Assembly (NCBI GenBank): GCA_031423015.1
Contig: JANPER010000046.1
Span: 1-64,000 of the forward strand
DNA from: DATGPD01 sp031423015
GTDB lineage: Bacteria; Planctomycetota; UBA1135; UBA2386
Length of the DNA: 64,000 bases
Reading direction: 5' to 3'
The position numbers and the translations under genes were made by a program. Every line of letters begins with the position of its first letter. Positions within the stretch are counted from its first letter, which is position 1. Positions 24,216 to 32,484 of the stretch are shown here, in pieces. The notes under the pieces are model-generated. The model was given only the letters and a program-made list of their open reading frames with translations, did no database searches and was not told the DNA's origin.

Positions 24216-26999
24216 ATGACTCGCTCCTACTCGCCGCCTCCCGAAGCTGACGCCCTCGGGCCCCTGGACCGGGTCGAAGAACTGCTCGGGGAGTGTCTCG
24301 CCGAACCGCAAGCGCAGTGGCCCGCGGCGATCGAGCGCCTGTGCGACCGGCATCCAACCGAAGCCCTGGCCCTGCGCCGGCGCTTCGCGGCACTGCAGCG
24401 CGCCGGCTTGATGCACGAGCCGGGCAGCCAAGCGAGCGACCTGGCTCTGGTGCGCGCGTTGGCGCAAGACCAGCCGGAGATCGCCGCCGCGCTGGCCGAC
24501 GCGGCCGGAGTCGACCGATCGTCGGTGCACGGCCTGCCGACGCCAACCGACGCACGGCTCGGTACCACGCTGAGCAAACGCTACCGGCTCGTCGCGCGCA
24601 TCGGCGCGGGCGCGATGGGCGTGGTCTATCGCAGCCACGACGAAGAGCTGCGCCGCGAGGTCGCCGTCAAGCTGCTCGACGCCGGCCAAGTCGTCGACCC
24701 CAAGGCGGAAGCGCGCTTCCTGCAAGAAGCCGAGCTGCTCGCGGGCCTGCGCCACGACGCGATCGTGACCCTGCACGACCGCGGACGCAGCGAGCGCGGC
24801 GAGTTGTTCTTGGTGATGGAACTGCTCGATGGCGTGCCGCTCACCCGCGTGCTGCAGGCCATCGACGGCGTGTCGACTGCGGGTCACTTGGCGGCGGTGC
24901 GAGAAGTGCTCGCGGCTCGTGAAGCGGGCCAAGACGCGCCACCGGCCGGGAACGGCAAGGCGTTGCCCGAGTCGAGCGTGGTGCGCCTGATCGCGCGCTG
25001 GGGCGCCGAACTCGCCGAGGGCCTCGCGGTGGCCCACGCGGCCGGTGTTCTGCACCGCGACATCAAGCCGTCGAACGTGTTCGTGCGGCGCGACGGCCGC
25101 GCGGTGTTGCTCGACTTTGGCATTGCCACGCGAGGTGGCGACCTCACGGCGGCTGGCACCGTGCTCGGCACGCCGTGGTACATGGCGCCCGAGCAGGCCA
25201 CCGCGCAGGGCAAGCTGACACCGGCGCTCGACGTGTACGGGTTGTCGTCGTGCCTCTATCACCTGTTGTCTGGTCGCCCGCCGTTCGAGGGTGATCCGCT
25301 GGCGGTGTTGGCGCGCATCGCCAGGGACGACCCGCCGCGGTTGTCGGCGGTCAAGCCCGACCTGGCGCGCGACCTGCGAGCCATCGTCGAGACCGGCATG
25401 GCGCGCGCGCCGCGCGATCGCTACGCCAGCATGGTTGCGTTGGCTAGCGATCTGCGCGCGTTCCTCGAACACCGCCCGATCACTGCGCGACCGCTGTCGA
25501 GCGTGGGACGGCTGTGGCGAAGCGCCAAGCGTCGGCCAGCCCGCGCCGCCCTGATCGCTGCCGCCTTGGTGATCGCGACGCTCTCGCTCGGGCTCCAGGC
25601 CGCCCGCGCGCGTGAGGCTGCGCGCAGCAAGGTGGCGCGCAAGACCGAACTCATGGCGCGCTTGCCGGAGACTCTGGCGTTCGAAGGCCTGCCTGAGCAA
25701 CGGCTGCTCGCCAGCGTGCGGCCGGAGCACACGGGGTTCCTGGCTGAACTCGACGAGATCGTCGCGCTCGACCCTGACGACCTGCCGCCGCTGCTGTGGC
25801 GGGCGGCGCTGCGCCTCGATGAGGGTCAACACGAAGCCGCGGCCCAAGACCTGGCGCACGCCGCGCAACGCGCGCCGACGCCCTACTTGGCCGCGGTCGC
25901 CGCGCGCTATCAACGCGCGGCGCGCGACCGCCGGGGCACCGAGTCGATCGACCTCGCGAACATCGACGCCACGCCGAACACGCCCGCAGATTGCTTCGTC
26001 GCCGGCTTCCATGAGCTGCGCAACCGCCACATCGAGGGCTTTGCCAAGCGGGCCGACGAGCTGCTCACGCGCGCCGCCGAAGCGTACCCCCCGGCGCGCG
26101 ACCTGCGCCTCGTGGCCTTGGTGGCACGGGGCGACTACGAGGATCCGCTGTACTTCATCACCGCGGTCAACGAGTCGCTGCGGCTCGAAGGCGTATACGG
26201 GCGAGGCACGGCGCGCACGTATGCGCTGCGTGGCGCGGCGCTCGCCGCCATGGGGCGCAACAAGGAGGCGTTGGCGCCGTTGCAGAAGGCGCTCGAAATG
26301 CGGCCCGGCCGCCACTCGCCGCTGCAGAACCTCGCCGTGGTGCATCGCGCGCTCGGCAACACTGAGCTAGCCAAGAAGTACATCGACGCGGCCTACGCGG
26401 CGCGACCGTACTTCTGGAACACGACGTTCCTGCGCGCGCAGATCATGTCGGATGCTGGCGAGTTCGCTGCCGCTTGTGAGCTGGTCGCAGGCATCGACGA
26501 GAGCGATGCGCCCGACCTCGCATGGCGCAAGCCGTACCTGCTGGCCACCATCGGCACCGAAGAGGTGGCCACGCTCTACCGTCGCGGCGCCACCGCGGCC
26601 GAACGCGAGGCCGTTGCCGCGCGCGCGTTCACCCACCTGGACACCGTCTGCGCACACCCGAGCGCGCCGGATGGCTACAAGCAACGCGCGGCCAATCGCC
26701 GCGCCATCATCCAGGCGCTCCTGCACCACGACGACGAGGGCGCCAGCATCCGTTTCCTTCGGCAGCTGACCGAGGTCCCAAACGATGCCGCGGCGCTGCG
26801 CAACCTCGCGGCCTTGTTGCCCGAGCGCAACCTGTCGGAACGCGCGATCGCCCACCTGCGGCTGTTCCTGGCAACCTTGGCGCACCTGAGCGCCGTGCAG
26901 GACAACCGGCAACAGCTGGTGCGCGACGATGCGCGCAAGCGCGTCAATCAACTCGAATCCACCGATACCTCAACCTCCACCGAAAGCAGAATCAAATGA
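24216..26999 (+). CDS. Membrane Ser/Thr protein kinase with C-terminal TPR-like repeats
   Basis: Hanks-type kinase of 927 residues. An N-terminal helical extension of about 115 residues precedes the kinase domain (about 120-420) with 'IGAGAMGVVYRSHD', 'VAVKLLDA', 'HRDIKPSNVF' (about 279), 'DFGIATRG' and 'GTPWYMAPEQAT'. A membrane segment lies at about 443-465. The remainder is alpha-helical with tetratricopeptide-like repeats such as 'NKEALAPLQKALEMRPG'. It probably couples envelope protein contacts to phosphorylation in the cytoplasm. The stop overlaps the start of the next secreted-protein gene by ATGA. The degenerate sigma fragment lies just upstream. Confidence 0.92.
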   Translation: MTRSYSPPPEADALGPLDRVEELLGECLAEPQAQWPAAIERLCDRHPTEALALRRRFAALQRAGLMHEPGSQASDLALVRALAQDQPEIAAALADAAGVDRSSVHGLPTPTDARLGTTLSKRYRLVARIGAGAMGVVYRSHDEELRREVAVKLLDAGQVVDPKAEARFLQEAELLAGLRHDAIVTLHDRGRSERGELFLVMELLDGVPLTRVLQAIDGVSTAGHLAAVREVLAAREAGQDAPPAGNGKALPESSVVRLIARWGAELAEGLAVAHAAGVLHRDIKPSNVFVRRDGRAVLLDFGIATRGGDLTAAGTVLGTPWYMAPEQATAQGKLTPALDVYGLSSCLYHLLSGRPPFEGDPLAVLARIARDDPPRLSAVKPDLARDLRAIVETGMARAPRDRYASMVALASDLRAFLEHRPITARPLSSVGRLWRSAKRRPARAALIAAALVIATLSLGLQAARAREAARSKVARKTELMARLPETLAFEGLPEQRLLASVRPEHTGFLAELDEIVALDPDDLPPLLWRAALRLDEGQHEAAAQDLAHAAQRAPTPYLAAVAARYQRAARDRRGTESIDLANIDATPNTPADCFVAGFHELRNRHIEGFAKRADELLTRAAEAYPPARDLRLVALVARGDYEDPLYFITAVNESLRLEGVYGRGTARTYALRGAALAAMGRNKEALAPLQKALEMRPGRHSPLQNLAVVHRALGNTELAKKYIDAAYAARPYFWNTTFLRAQIMSDAGEFAAACELVAGIDESDAPDLAWRKPYLLATIGTEEVATLYRRGATAAEREAVAARAFTHLDTVCAHPSAPDGYKQRAANRRAIIQALLHHDDEGASIRFLRQLTEVPNDAAALRNLAALLPERNLSERAIAHLRLFLATLAHLSAVQDNRQQLVRDDARKRVNQLESTDTSTSTESRIK

Positions 27000-28501
27000 A
27001 GGTCCTCCCGCTCCTGGCAGCTCCCTTGGTCGCGATGGCGCTGCCGGCCCAGTGCCAACAATCGATGCCGCCGTTCGCTGGCACGCCGATGTTCTTCTCG
27101 CTCGACGGTCCAACCGCGCCTGCGGGCACCGCCCTGGCACTCTTCAAGTGCGAGGGCTTCACCAACGTGCCGCCGGCGCCATGGACGGCAGCGTTCGCGC
27201 CCGACTTCAACCTCGACGTAGTGTTCCGCAACCTGCTGACGTCGACCTGCAGCGTGGGCCCGACGGCGGCGCTTCCCGACGTCGATGCGGTGAGCATCGG
27301 CCTCGACTGGATCTTGTCCGACCACAACGGCATGGTGGACGTGCCGTTGAATCGTTGGGGTGCGCTGACCTTCACCGTGTCGCGCGATTCGTTAGGACGT
27401 GCCGGTTCGCCCATTCGAGTGGAGGCCGACAAGCCCGAGGGCCCGGGCACCGACGTGTTCAGCTACGTATTGCCACAGAGCAGGCTGCCAGGCCACCTCG
27501 TCGGCAGGACGCTGCGCGCTCAGGACGGCCCCGAGATCGGCCTCGCGCCGGCGCGGACGACGATCGACGCGCTCGATCAGTTCATCCCGCTGTACCGCAG
27601 CGACGCGGTCATCCGCGGGCTGCTCAGACCGGATCCGACCCTGTACTTCTCGGTCACCAACGCGACGTTGCTTCGAGTGCCGGCGTCTTGGTGGGCCGGC
27701 ACGCCGCCCAGCGGCGCCACCATCCTGCGCACCACCTGGGACGTCGGCCGGGGCAAGTGGGGCTGCGTGCAGCCATGGCGCACCTACGCCGCGATCGCCG
27801 GCATCAACTTCGGTGGCCTCGGCCTGACGCAATGCGAGGACATCGATGGCCTAGCGCTCGACATCGCACGCAGCCACATCCTCATCTCGACCGCGGTCGT
27901 GACCAACGGCCGCTGCATCAACCGCCCGATCCAGATTCTCTACCGGTCGCTACTGACCGACGGTGATCCCCCACCGGTGCCTTACCTCACACAGACCGGC
28001 ACCGAGGTGGCGACAGCGGCGGGCCTCATCGGCGGCGACGACGTGAAGGCGATCTGCTCGGTCGATCCGATCGCCCCGCTGCGCCAAACCGGAGGCGCGC
28101 CACCCAACGTCATCCGCCTGACCACGGGCACACCGTCGACGGTGCTCACCTTCCCCGGCATCGCGCATCGCCTCGAAGGCACGACGTTCCTGTCGTGCTG
28201 GCCCGGGGCCGGGCCCGCGCGCGTGCGGTCGTATGGCCTCGGTTGGCCGCGCGGCGAAGCGCCAGGCCTGATCGCTGCATTCTTGACCGTGCCCGGCAGC
28301 GGCTTGGCCCCGACGTTCCTCGTCGGCTACGCGCGCAACCCTGTGAGTCCGTTCTGTGGCGATCCGCGCGAGTGGGCGTTCGACGTGCCCGCTCCGTTGC
28401 GCATGTTGGTGCCGGCGCTTCGCTTCGAGGTCACTTGGGTTGGACTCGACTCAGCGACTGGAACGTTGGCACAAGCGTTCCCCGTCGGACTCGATCTGTA
28501 G
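26996..28501 (+). CDS. Secreted protein of unknown function, coupled to the kinase-TPR gene
   Basis: Protein of 501 residues with a clear signal peptide ('MKVLPLLAAPLVAMALPAQ'). The mature part contains paired cysteines ('CVQPWRTYAAI', 'TQCEDIDGLAL', 'GRCINRP', 'ICSVDP') and no recognised catalytic motif. The phrase 'EDIDGLALD' recurs in secreted planctomycete proteins of unknown role. The ATG overlaps the TGA of the preceding kinase gene, so translation is coupled. It may be a ligand, partner or substrate of the kinase's outer domain, but this rests only on gene order. Confidence 0.7.
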   Translation: MKVLPLLAAPLVAMALPAQCQQSMPPFAGTPMFFSLDGPTAPAGTALALFKCEGFTNVPPAPWTAAFAPDFNLDVVFRNLLTSTCSVGPTAALPDVDAVSIGLDWILSDHNGMVDVPLNRWGALTFTVSRDSLGRAGSPIRVEADKPEGPGTDVFSYVLPQSRLPGHLVGRTLRAQDGPEIGLAPARTTIDALDQFIPLYRSDAVIRGLLRPDPTLYFSVTNATLLRVPASWWAGTPPSGATILRTTWDVGRGKWGCVQPWRTYAAIAGINFGGLGLTQCEDIDGLALDIARSHILISTAVVTNGRCINRPIQILYRSLLTDGDPPPVPYLTQTGTEVATAAGLIGGDDVKAICSVDPIAPLRQTGGAPPNVIRLTTGTPSTVLTFPGIAHRLEGTTFLSCWPGAGPARVRSYGLGWPRGEAPGLIAAFLTVPGSGLAPTFLVGYARNPVSPFCGDPREWAFDVPAPLRMLVPALRFEVTWVGLDSATGTLAQAFPVGLDL

Positions 28502-28664
28502 CAGTGATCGTGGCAACGCGCGCGTGACATCGATCTCTGCTGCGCGTATCGTCTCGTGCGTCGTCGGCGGGTCAGCGCCAGGCGCGCGCAGCATGATCTG
28601 CGATGGCTTGGCGGAATCACAACCGGCGCTTTCGTTCGTTTCCACCTCTCACGAAGACACATTG

Positions 28665-28913
28665 ATGCCAAGTAAGCGCACCACCCACCGCAGCACGACC
28701 GGCAAGAAGCTCTACGCCGTCCGCGACACCGAAGGTCAGTTCAAGGACATCCAGACCTTCGAGCGCGCGCACAGCCAAGACCTGAAGAGCACGAGCAAGA
28801 CCGAAGCCGCCAGCGCTGCCACGAAGACCAAGAAGAAGGCGAAGAAGGCGGGCAAGAAGGCTGCCAAGAAGGCCACGAAGAAGGCCGCAAAGAAGTCGGC
28901 CCGCAAGGCCTGA
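28665..28913 (+). CDS. Histone H1-like lysine/alanine-rich protein
   Basis: Small protein of 82 residues. The front 45 residues ('KKLYAVRDTEGQFKDIQTF', then 'ERAHSQDLK') form a short conserved block seen in small basic proteins of Planctomycetota and relatives. The rest is a run of KKA/AKK repeats ('KKAGKKAAKKATKKAAKK') like the C-terminal tail of histone H1. It probably binds DNA without sequence specificity and helps compact the nucleoid. The start was chosen at the ATG directly before 'PSKRTTHRS'. It lies alone between two larger genes. Confidence 0.75.
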   Translation: MPSKRTTHRSTTGKKLYAVRDTEGQFKDIQTFERAHSQDLKSTSKTEAASAATKTKKKAKKAGKKAAKKATKKAAKKSARKA

Positions 28914-28986
28914 GCGAGCGATTCCCCGCGCACGAGCGCGCTCTGCCTGCCTTGTTTGGCGGCGCCGCTCGTATCCTGCCGCCCCC

Positions 28987-31779
28987 ATGAGCGCGCGATC
29001 TGGTGGCCCATCGTCCGACGGCAAGACCACTCACGCCGCGACGCCGCAGGATGCGGAGCGGCCCGGCGATGCAGCGCCGCCGGTTGCTGCCACCGCCGAA
29101 GCGCGACGCCTGGACGAGGACGCGCACCGGCGCAAGAACTGGAAGCGTTGGGGACCCTATCTCGCCGAGCGGCAATGGGGCACGGTGCGCGAGGATTACT
29201 CGCCCGACGGCAGCTGCTGGACGTACTTCTCGCACGACCAGGCCCGCAGTCGCGCCTATCGCTGGGGCGAAGACGGGTTGCTCGGGTTCACCGATCGGCA
29301 ATGCCGACTCTGCTTTGCGCTCGCGCTGTGGAACGGCAAGGACGCCATCCTCAAGGAACGGCTCTATGGCCTGACGGGCCCCGAGGGCAATCACGGCGAG
29401 GACGTAAAGGAGGCTTACTTCTATGTCGACGCCACACCGACGCACTCGTACTGCAAGGGCCTCTACAAATACCCGCAGCGGGCGTTTCCTTACCGCGAGC
29501 TGATCGACGAGAACGCGCGGCGCGGCCTTTCGGCAGTGGAATACGAACTCAGCGACACCGGCGTGTTCGATGAGCTGCGTTTCTTCGACGTCACCGTCGA
29601 GTATGCCAAGGCCTCGCCCGACGACATCTTGATCCGCATCGAGGTCGAGAATCGCGGGCCCGACGCAGCGCCGCTGCACGTGCTGCCGACCCTGTGGTTC
29701 CGCAACACCTGGAGCTGGGGACGCAGCGGCGAGGGCTACTCAACCAAGCCGCGCATCACGCGCATCGGCCCTGGCACGCTGCGCGCCGAGAGCGACCGCA
29801 TCAGCGCGCACCGTTTAGCGATCGAGCCGCTGCCCGATGGCCCACCGCGGCTGCTGTTCTGCGACAACGAGACCGACGTCGTGGGCCTGTTCGGCGCCGC
29901 CTCGGGGCCGGTCGCGCCCAAGAACGCGTTCCATGCGTTCGTCGTCGACGGCAAGGCCGACGCGCTGGCGCCGTCGCACACCGGCACCAAGGCGGCCGCG
30001 CACTGCGTGCTGCAGGTGGCGCCCGGGGCACGCGCCGTCATTCGCCTGCGCTTGGTCGCCGACCGCGAGTCGACGCCGACCCCGTTCCAAGACTTCGACG
30101 CGGTGTTCGCGGCAAGGCGGCGCGAGGCCGACGAGTACCACACCGCGATCGCGCCGCACAACCTCAGCGTCGACGAACGCGCGGTGCTGCGTCAGGCCTA
30201 CGCCGGTTTGTTGTGGACGAAGCAGTTCTATCACCTCGACGTCAAGACCTGGCTCGAAGGCGATCCGGCGCAGCCGGTACCGCCCAAGGAGCGCCAGCAC
30301 GGCCGCAATCACGACTGGCAGCACCTCTACAACCGCGACGTGATCTCGGTGCCCGACAAGTGGGAGTACCCGTGGTACGCGGCGTGGGACCTCGCGTTCC
30401 ACATGGTGCCGTTCGCGCATGTCGACGCGCCGTTCGCCAAGGACCAGCTCACCCTCATGCTGCGCGAGTGGTACATGTCGCCGTCGGGGCAGATCCCGGC
30501 CTACGAGTTCGCCTTCGAAGACGTGAACCCGCCGGTGCACGCGTGGGCCTGCTGGCGCGTCTACAAGATGACCGGGCCGCGCGGCAAGCGCGATCGCGTG
30601 TTCTTGGCGCGCTCGTTCCAGAAGCTGCTCATCAACTTCACCTGGTGGGTCAACCGCAAGGACCCCGACGGCCAGCACATCTTCACCGGCGGGTTCTTGG
30701 GCCTGGACAACATCGGCGTGTTCGACCGCAACAAGCCGCTGCCCGACGGCGGGCGCTTGGAGCAGGCGGACGGCACGGCGTGGATGGCGTTCTACTGCGC
30801 CACCATGCTGTCGATGGCGCTCGAACTGGCGCACGAGGACCCGGCCTACGAAGACGTGGCGTCGAAGTTCTTCGAGCACTTCGTGGCGATCACTGACGCG
30901 ATCAACATGGTCGGTGGCGAAGGCCTGTGGGACGCCGAGGACGGCTTCTACTACGACCAGATCCGCACCGGCGGGCGCGCCACCCGCCTCAAGGTCCGCT
31001 CGATGGTCGGGCTGATCCCGCTGTTCGCGGTCGAGATCCTGGAGGAGTCGGTGCTGGACGCCCTGCCAGCGTTCACCCGTCGCATGCGCTGGTTCCTCGA
31101 CAACCGCCCCGAGTTCGCCAAGCACGTCACCCGCACGCGCGGCGCCGACGGCGGCGACCGCCACATCCTGCTGGCGATTCCCAGCCAAGAGCAACTCGTG
31201 CGCGTGCTGCGCTACGCCCTCGACGAGAACGAGTTCTTGTCGCCGTACGGCGTGCGCTCGTTGTCGAAGGTGCATCGCATGCGCCCCTTCGTGCTGCAGT
31301 CGGATCACAGTGCGTCGCAGGTGGACTACGTGCCCGGCGACTCGACGACGCGCATGTTCGGCGGCAACTCGAATTGGCGCGGCCCGATCTGGTTCCCAGT
31401 CAACTTCCTGCTGATCGAAGCGCTCGAACGCTACCACCACTTCTACGGCGACAGCGTGCGCGTCGAGTGCCCGACCGGCTCGGGGACCTGGCTCACGCTC
31501 GGCCAAGTGGCGCACGAGTTGGCGAGCCGCCTATGTCGCCTGTTCCTGCCCGATGCCACCGGCCAGCGCCCATTCGCCGGCGCTGATCGTCTGTTCGCGC
31601 ACGACCCCAAGGCGCGCCAGTTGCTGTTGTTCCACGAGTACTTCGACGGCGACACTGGCCGCGGGTTGGGTGCGAGTCATCAGACCGGATGGACGGGGCT
31701 GGTGACGCGCTGCCTCGAGTACGTGGCGCGCGTGCGCCGGCAGGGCGCGGCGGCGGCGACGGTCGTGCGGGAACGCTAG
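28987..31779 (+). CDS. GH63/MGH1-like glucosidase family protein
   Basis: Large cytoplasmic-looking enzyme of 930 residues. It begins (after a low-complexity 50 residues) with 'GPYLAERQWGTVREDYS' and contains 'WGEDGLLGFTDRQ', 'EYPWYAAWDLAFHM', 'NWRGPIWFPVNFLLIEAL' and 'HQTGWTGLV', a pattern shared with GH63-type (alpha/alpha)6-barrel glucosidases. The aspartate in 'AAWDLAFH' and an acidic residue in the C-terminal part are the likely catalytic pair. The substrate may be a glucosyl- or mannosylglycerate-type solute or a storage glucan; this is not determinable. The gene's TAG stop lies inside a dispersed repeat. Confidence 0.85.
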   Translation: MSARSGGPSSDGKTTHAATPQDAERPGDAAPPVAATAEARRLDEDAHRRKNWKRWGPYLAERQWGTVREDYSPDGSCWTYFSHDQARSRAYRWGEDGLLGFTDRQCRLCFALALWNGKDAILKERLYGLTGPEGNHGEDVKEAYFYVDATPTHSYCKGLYKYPQRAFPYRELIDENARRGLSAVEYELSDTGVFDELRFFDVTVEYAKASPDDILIRIEVENRGPDAAPLHVLPTLWFRNTWSWGRSGEGYSTKPRITRIGPGTLRAESDRISAHRLAIEPLPDGPPRLLFCDNETDVVGLFGAASGPVAPKNAFHAFVVDGKADALAPSHTGTKAAAHCVLQVAPGARAVIRLRLVADRESTPTPFQDFDAVFAARRREADEYHTAIAPHNLSVDERAVLRQAYAGLLWTKQFYHLDVKTWLEGDPAQPVPPKERQHGRNHDWQHLYNRDVISVPDKWEYPWYAAWDLAFHMVPFAHVDAPFAKDQLTLMLREWYMSPSGQIPAYEFAFEDVNPPVHAWACWRVYKMTGPRGKRDRVFLARSFQKLLINFTWWVNRKDPDGQHIFTGGFLGLDNIGVFDRNKPLPDGGRLEQADGTAWMAFYCATMLSMALELAHEDPAYEDVASKFFEHFVAITDAINMVGGEGLWDAEDGFYYDQIRTGGRATRLKVRSMVGLIPLFAVEILEESVLDALPAFTRRMRWFLDNRPEFAKHVTRTRGADGGDRHILLAIPSQEQLVRVLRYALDENEFLSPYGVRSLSKVHRMRPFVLQSDHSASQVDYVPGDSTTRMFGGNSNWRGPIWFPVNFLLIEALERYHHFYGDSVRVECPTGSGTWLTLGQVAHELASRLCRLFLPDATGQRPFAGADRLFAHDPKARQLLLFHEYFDGDTGRGLGASHQTGWTGLVTRCLEYVARVRRQGAAAATVVRER

Positions 31780-31900
31780 CGAGGCTTCGCCTCCGACCAG
31801 AGAAGAACCACCGAGAGCACGGAGAACACAGAGGAACATCCTGGCCGCCGATCCAGATCTCTGTGGCCTCGGTGGGCTCTGTGGTTCTTCTCTGCTCTGG
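31776..31900 (-). repeat. ACCACAGAG-type palindromic repeat, copy 2
   Basis: Inverted relative to the copy at 19075-19179 and slightly longer. CCAGAGAAGAACCAC (31797-31811) pairs with GTGGTTCTTCTCTG (31881-31894). The CTAGCG at its left edge supplies the stop codon of the glucosidase gene. The structure could act as a bidirectional terminator between the glucosidase and the convergent DUF488 gene. Confidence 0.7.
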
Positions 31901-31963
31901 AGCTGACGTCCAAACTTGACGCATCCGTCACGTCTTCCATCAACCAAGTCTAGCTGGCTCAGC

Positions 31964-32350
31964 TTAGACGACCTTGGCTCCTCTCTCTGACAACATCTGA
32001 CGCAAGACCGACCTGTGACAGCGAGCCTCGTCTTCGCAGTAGCAGCCCACCGAGAACTGCGTCCCGTGCGAGAGCGCTGCCAGCAGATCCAGGACTCTGC
32101 TGTTCTCGGGCTTCTTCATCTCGGTGCGGTACCGCTTGACGAAAGCAGCCCATTGCCGGTCGGTCTGCGCGCGCAGTCCCAGCGCCACCGTCTCTTGCGT
32201 GGGAGACAAGTTCGGCAGCCAGACGTCGTACCAGTTGCCCGATGCGAACTCGGACTTCGGGACGCCGCGTGGTGGGCGCCTGACGGTTCCGATCCTCGGG
32301 CCCTCGTTCGGGGCCCTCTCGCTACCAAGTCGGACGATTCGTATAGCCAT
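31964..32350 (-). CDS. DUF488 family protein
   Basis: Protein of 128 residues. It has 'RIVRLGSERAPNEGPRIG' at the front, 'WYDVWLPNLSPT' in the middle and the family hallmark 'GCYCEDEARCHRSVL' at the end, with conserved cysteines and a histidine that may bind metal. The function of DUF488 is unknown; some members sit in stress or DNA-modification loci. Base composition is slightly less GC-rich than its neighbours, which may hint at transfer. It converges on the glucosidase gene across the palindromic repeat. Confidence 0.85.
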   Translation of the reverse strand: MAIRIVRLGSERAPNEGPRIGTVRRPPRGVPKSEFASGNWYDVWLPNLSPTQETVALGLRAQTDRQWAAFVKRYRTEMKKPENSRVLDLLAALSHGTQFSVGCYCEDEARCHRSVLRQMLSERGAKVV

Positions 32351-32484
32351 GGATCTGAGGCGTTGAGGAGCCCAGTGGCTTCGGAGCGGAACCCCGCGCA
32401 GCGGTCGAAGCCAACTGCGGCTACCCTGTTCTAAAGCGGATTTGTCGCAACGCCAGGCCGGGGCGCGGTGCCTCCAGCTCCGTC

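Noticed and set aside
24102..26345. 747-codon open frame opposite the kinase-TPR gene
   Set aside because: Shadow of the kinase. It would also run into the decayed sigma fragment, and it has no motifs.
29815..31515. 566-codon open frame opposite the glucosidase gene
   Set aside because: Antisense shadow; the glucosidase is conserved along its whole length.
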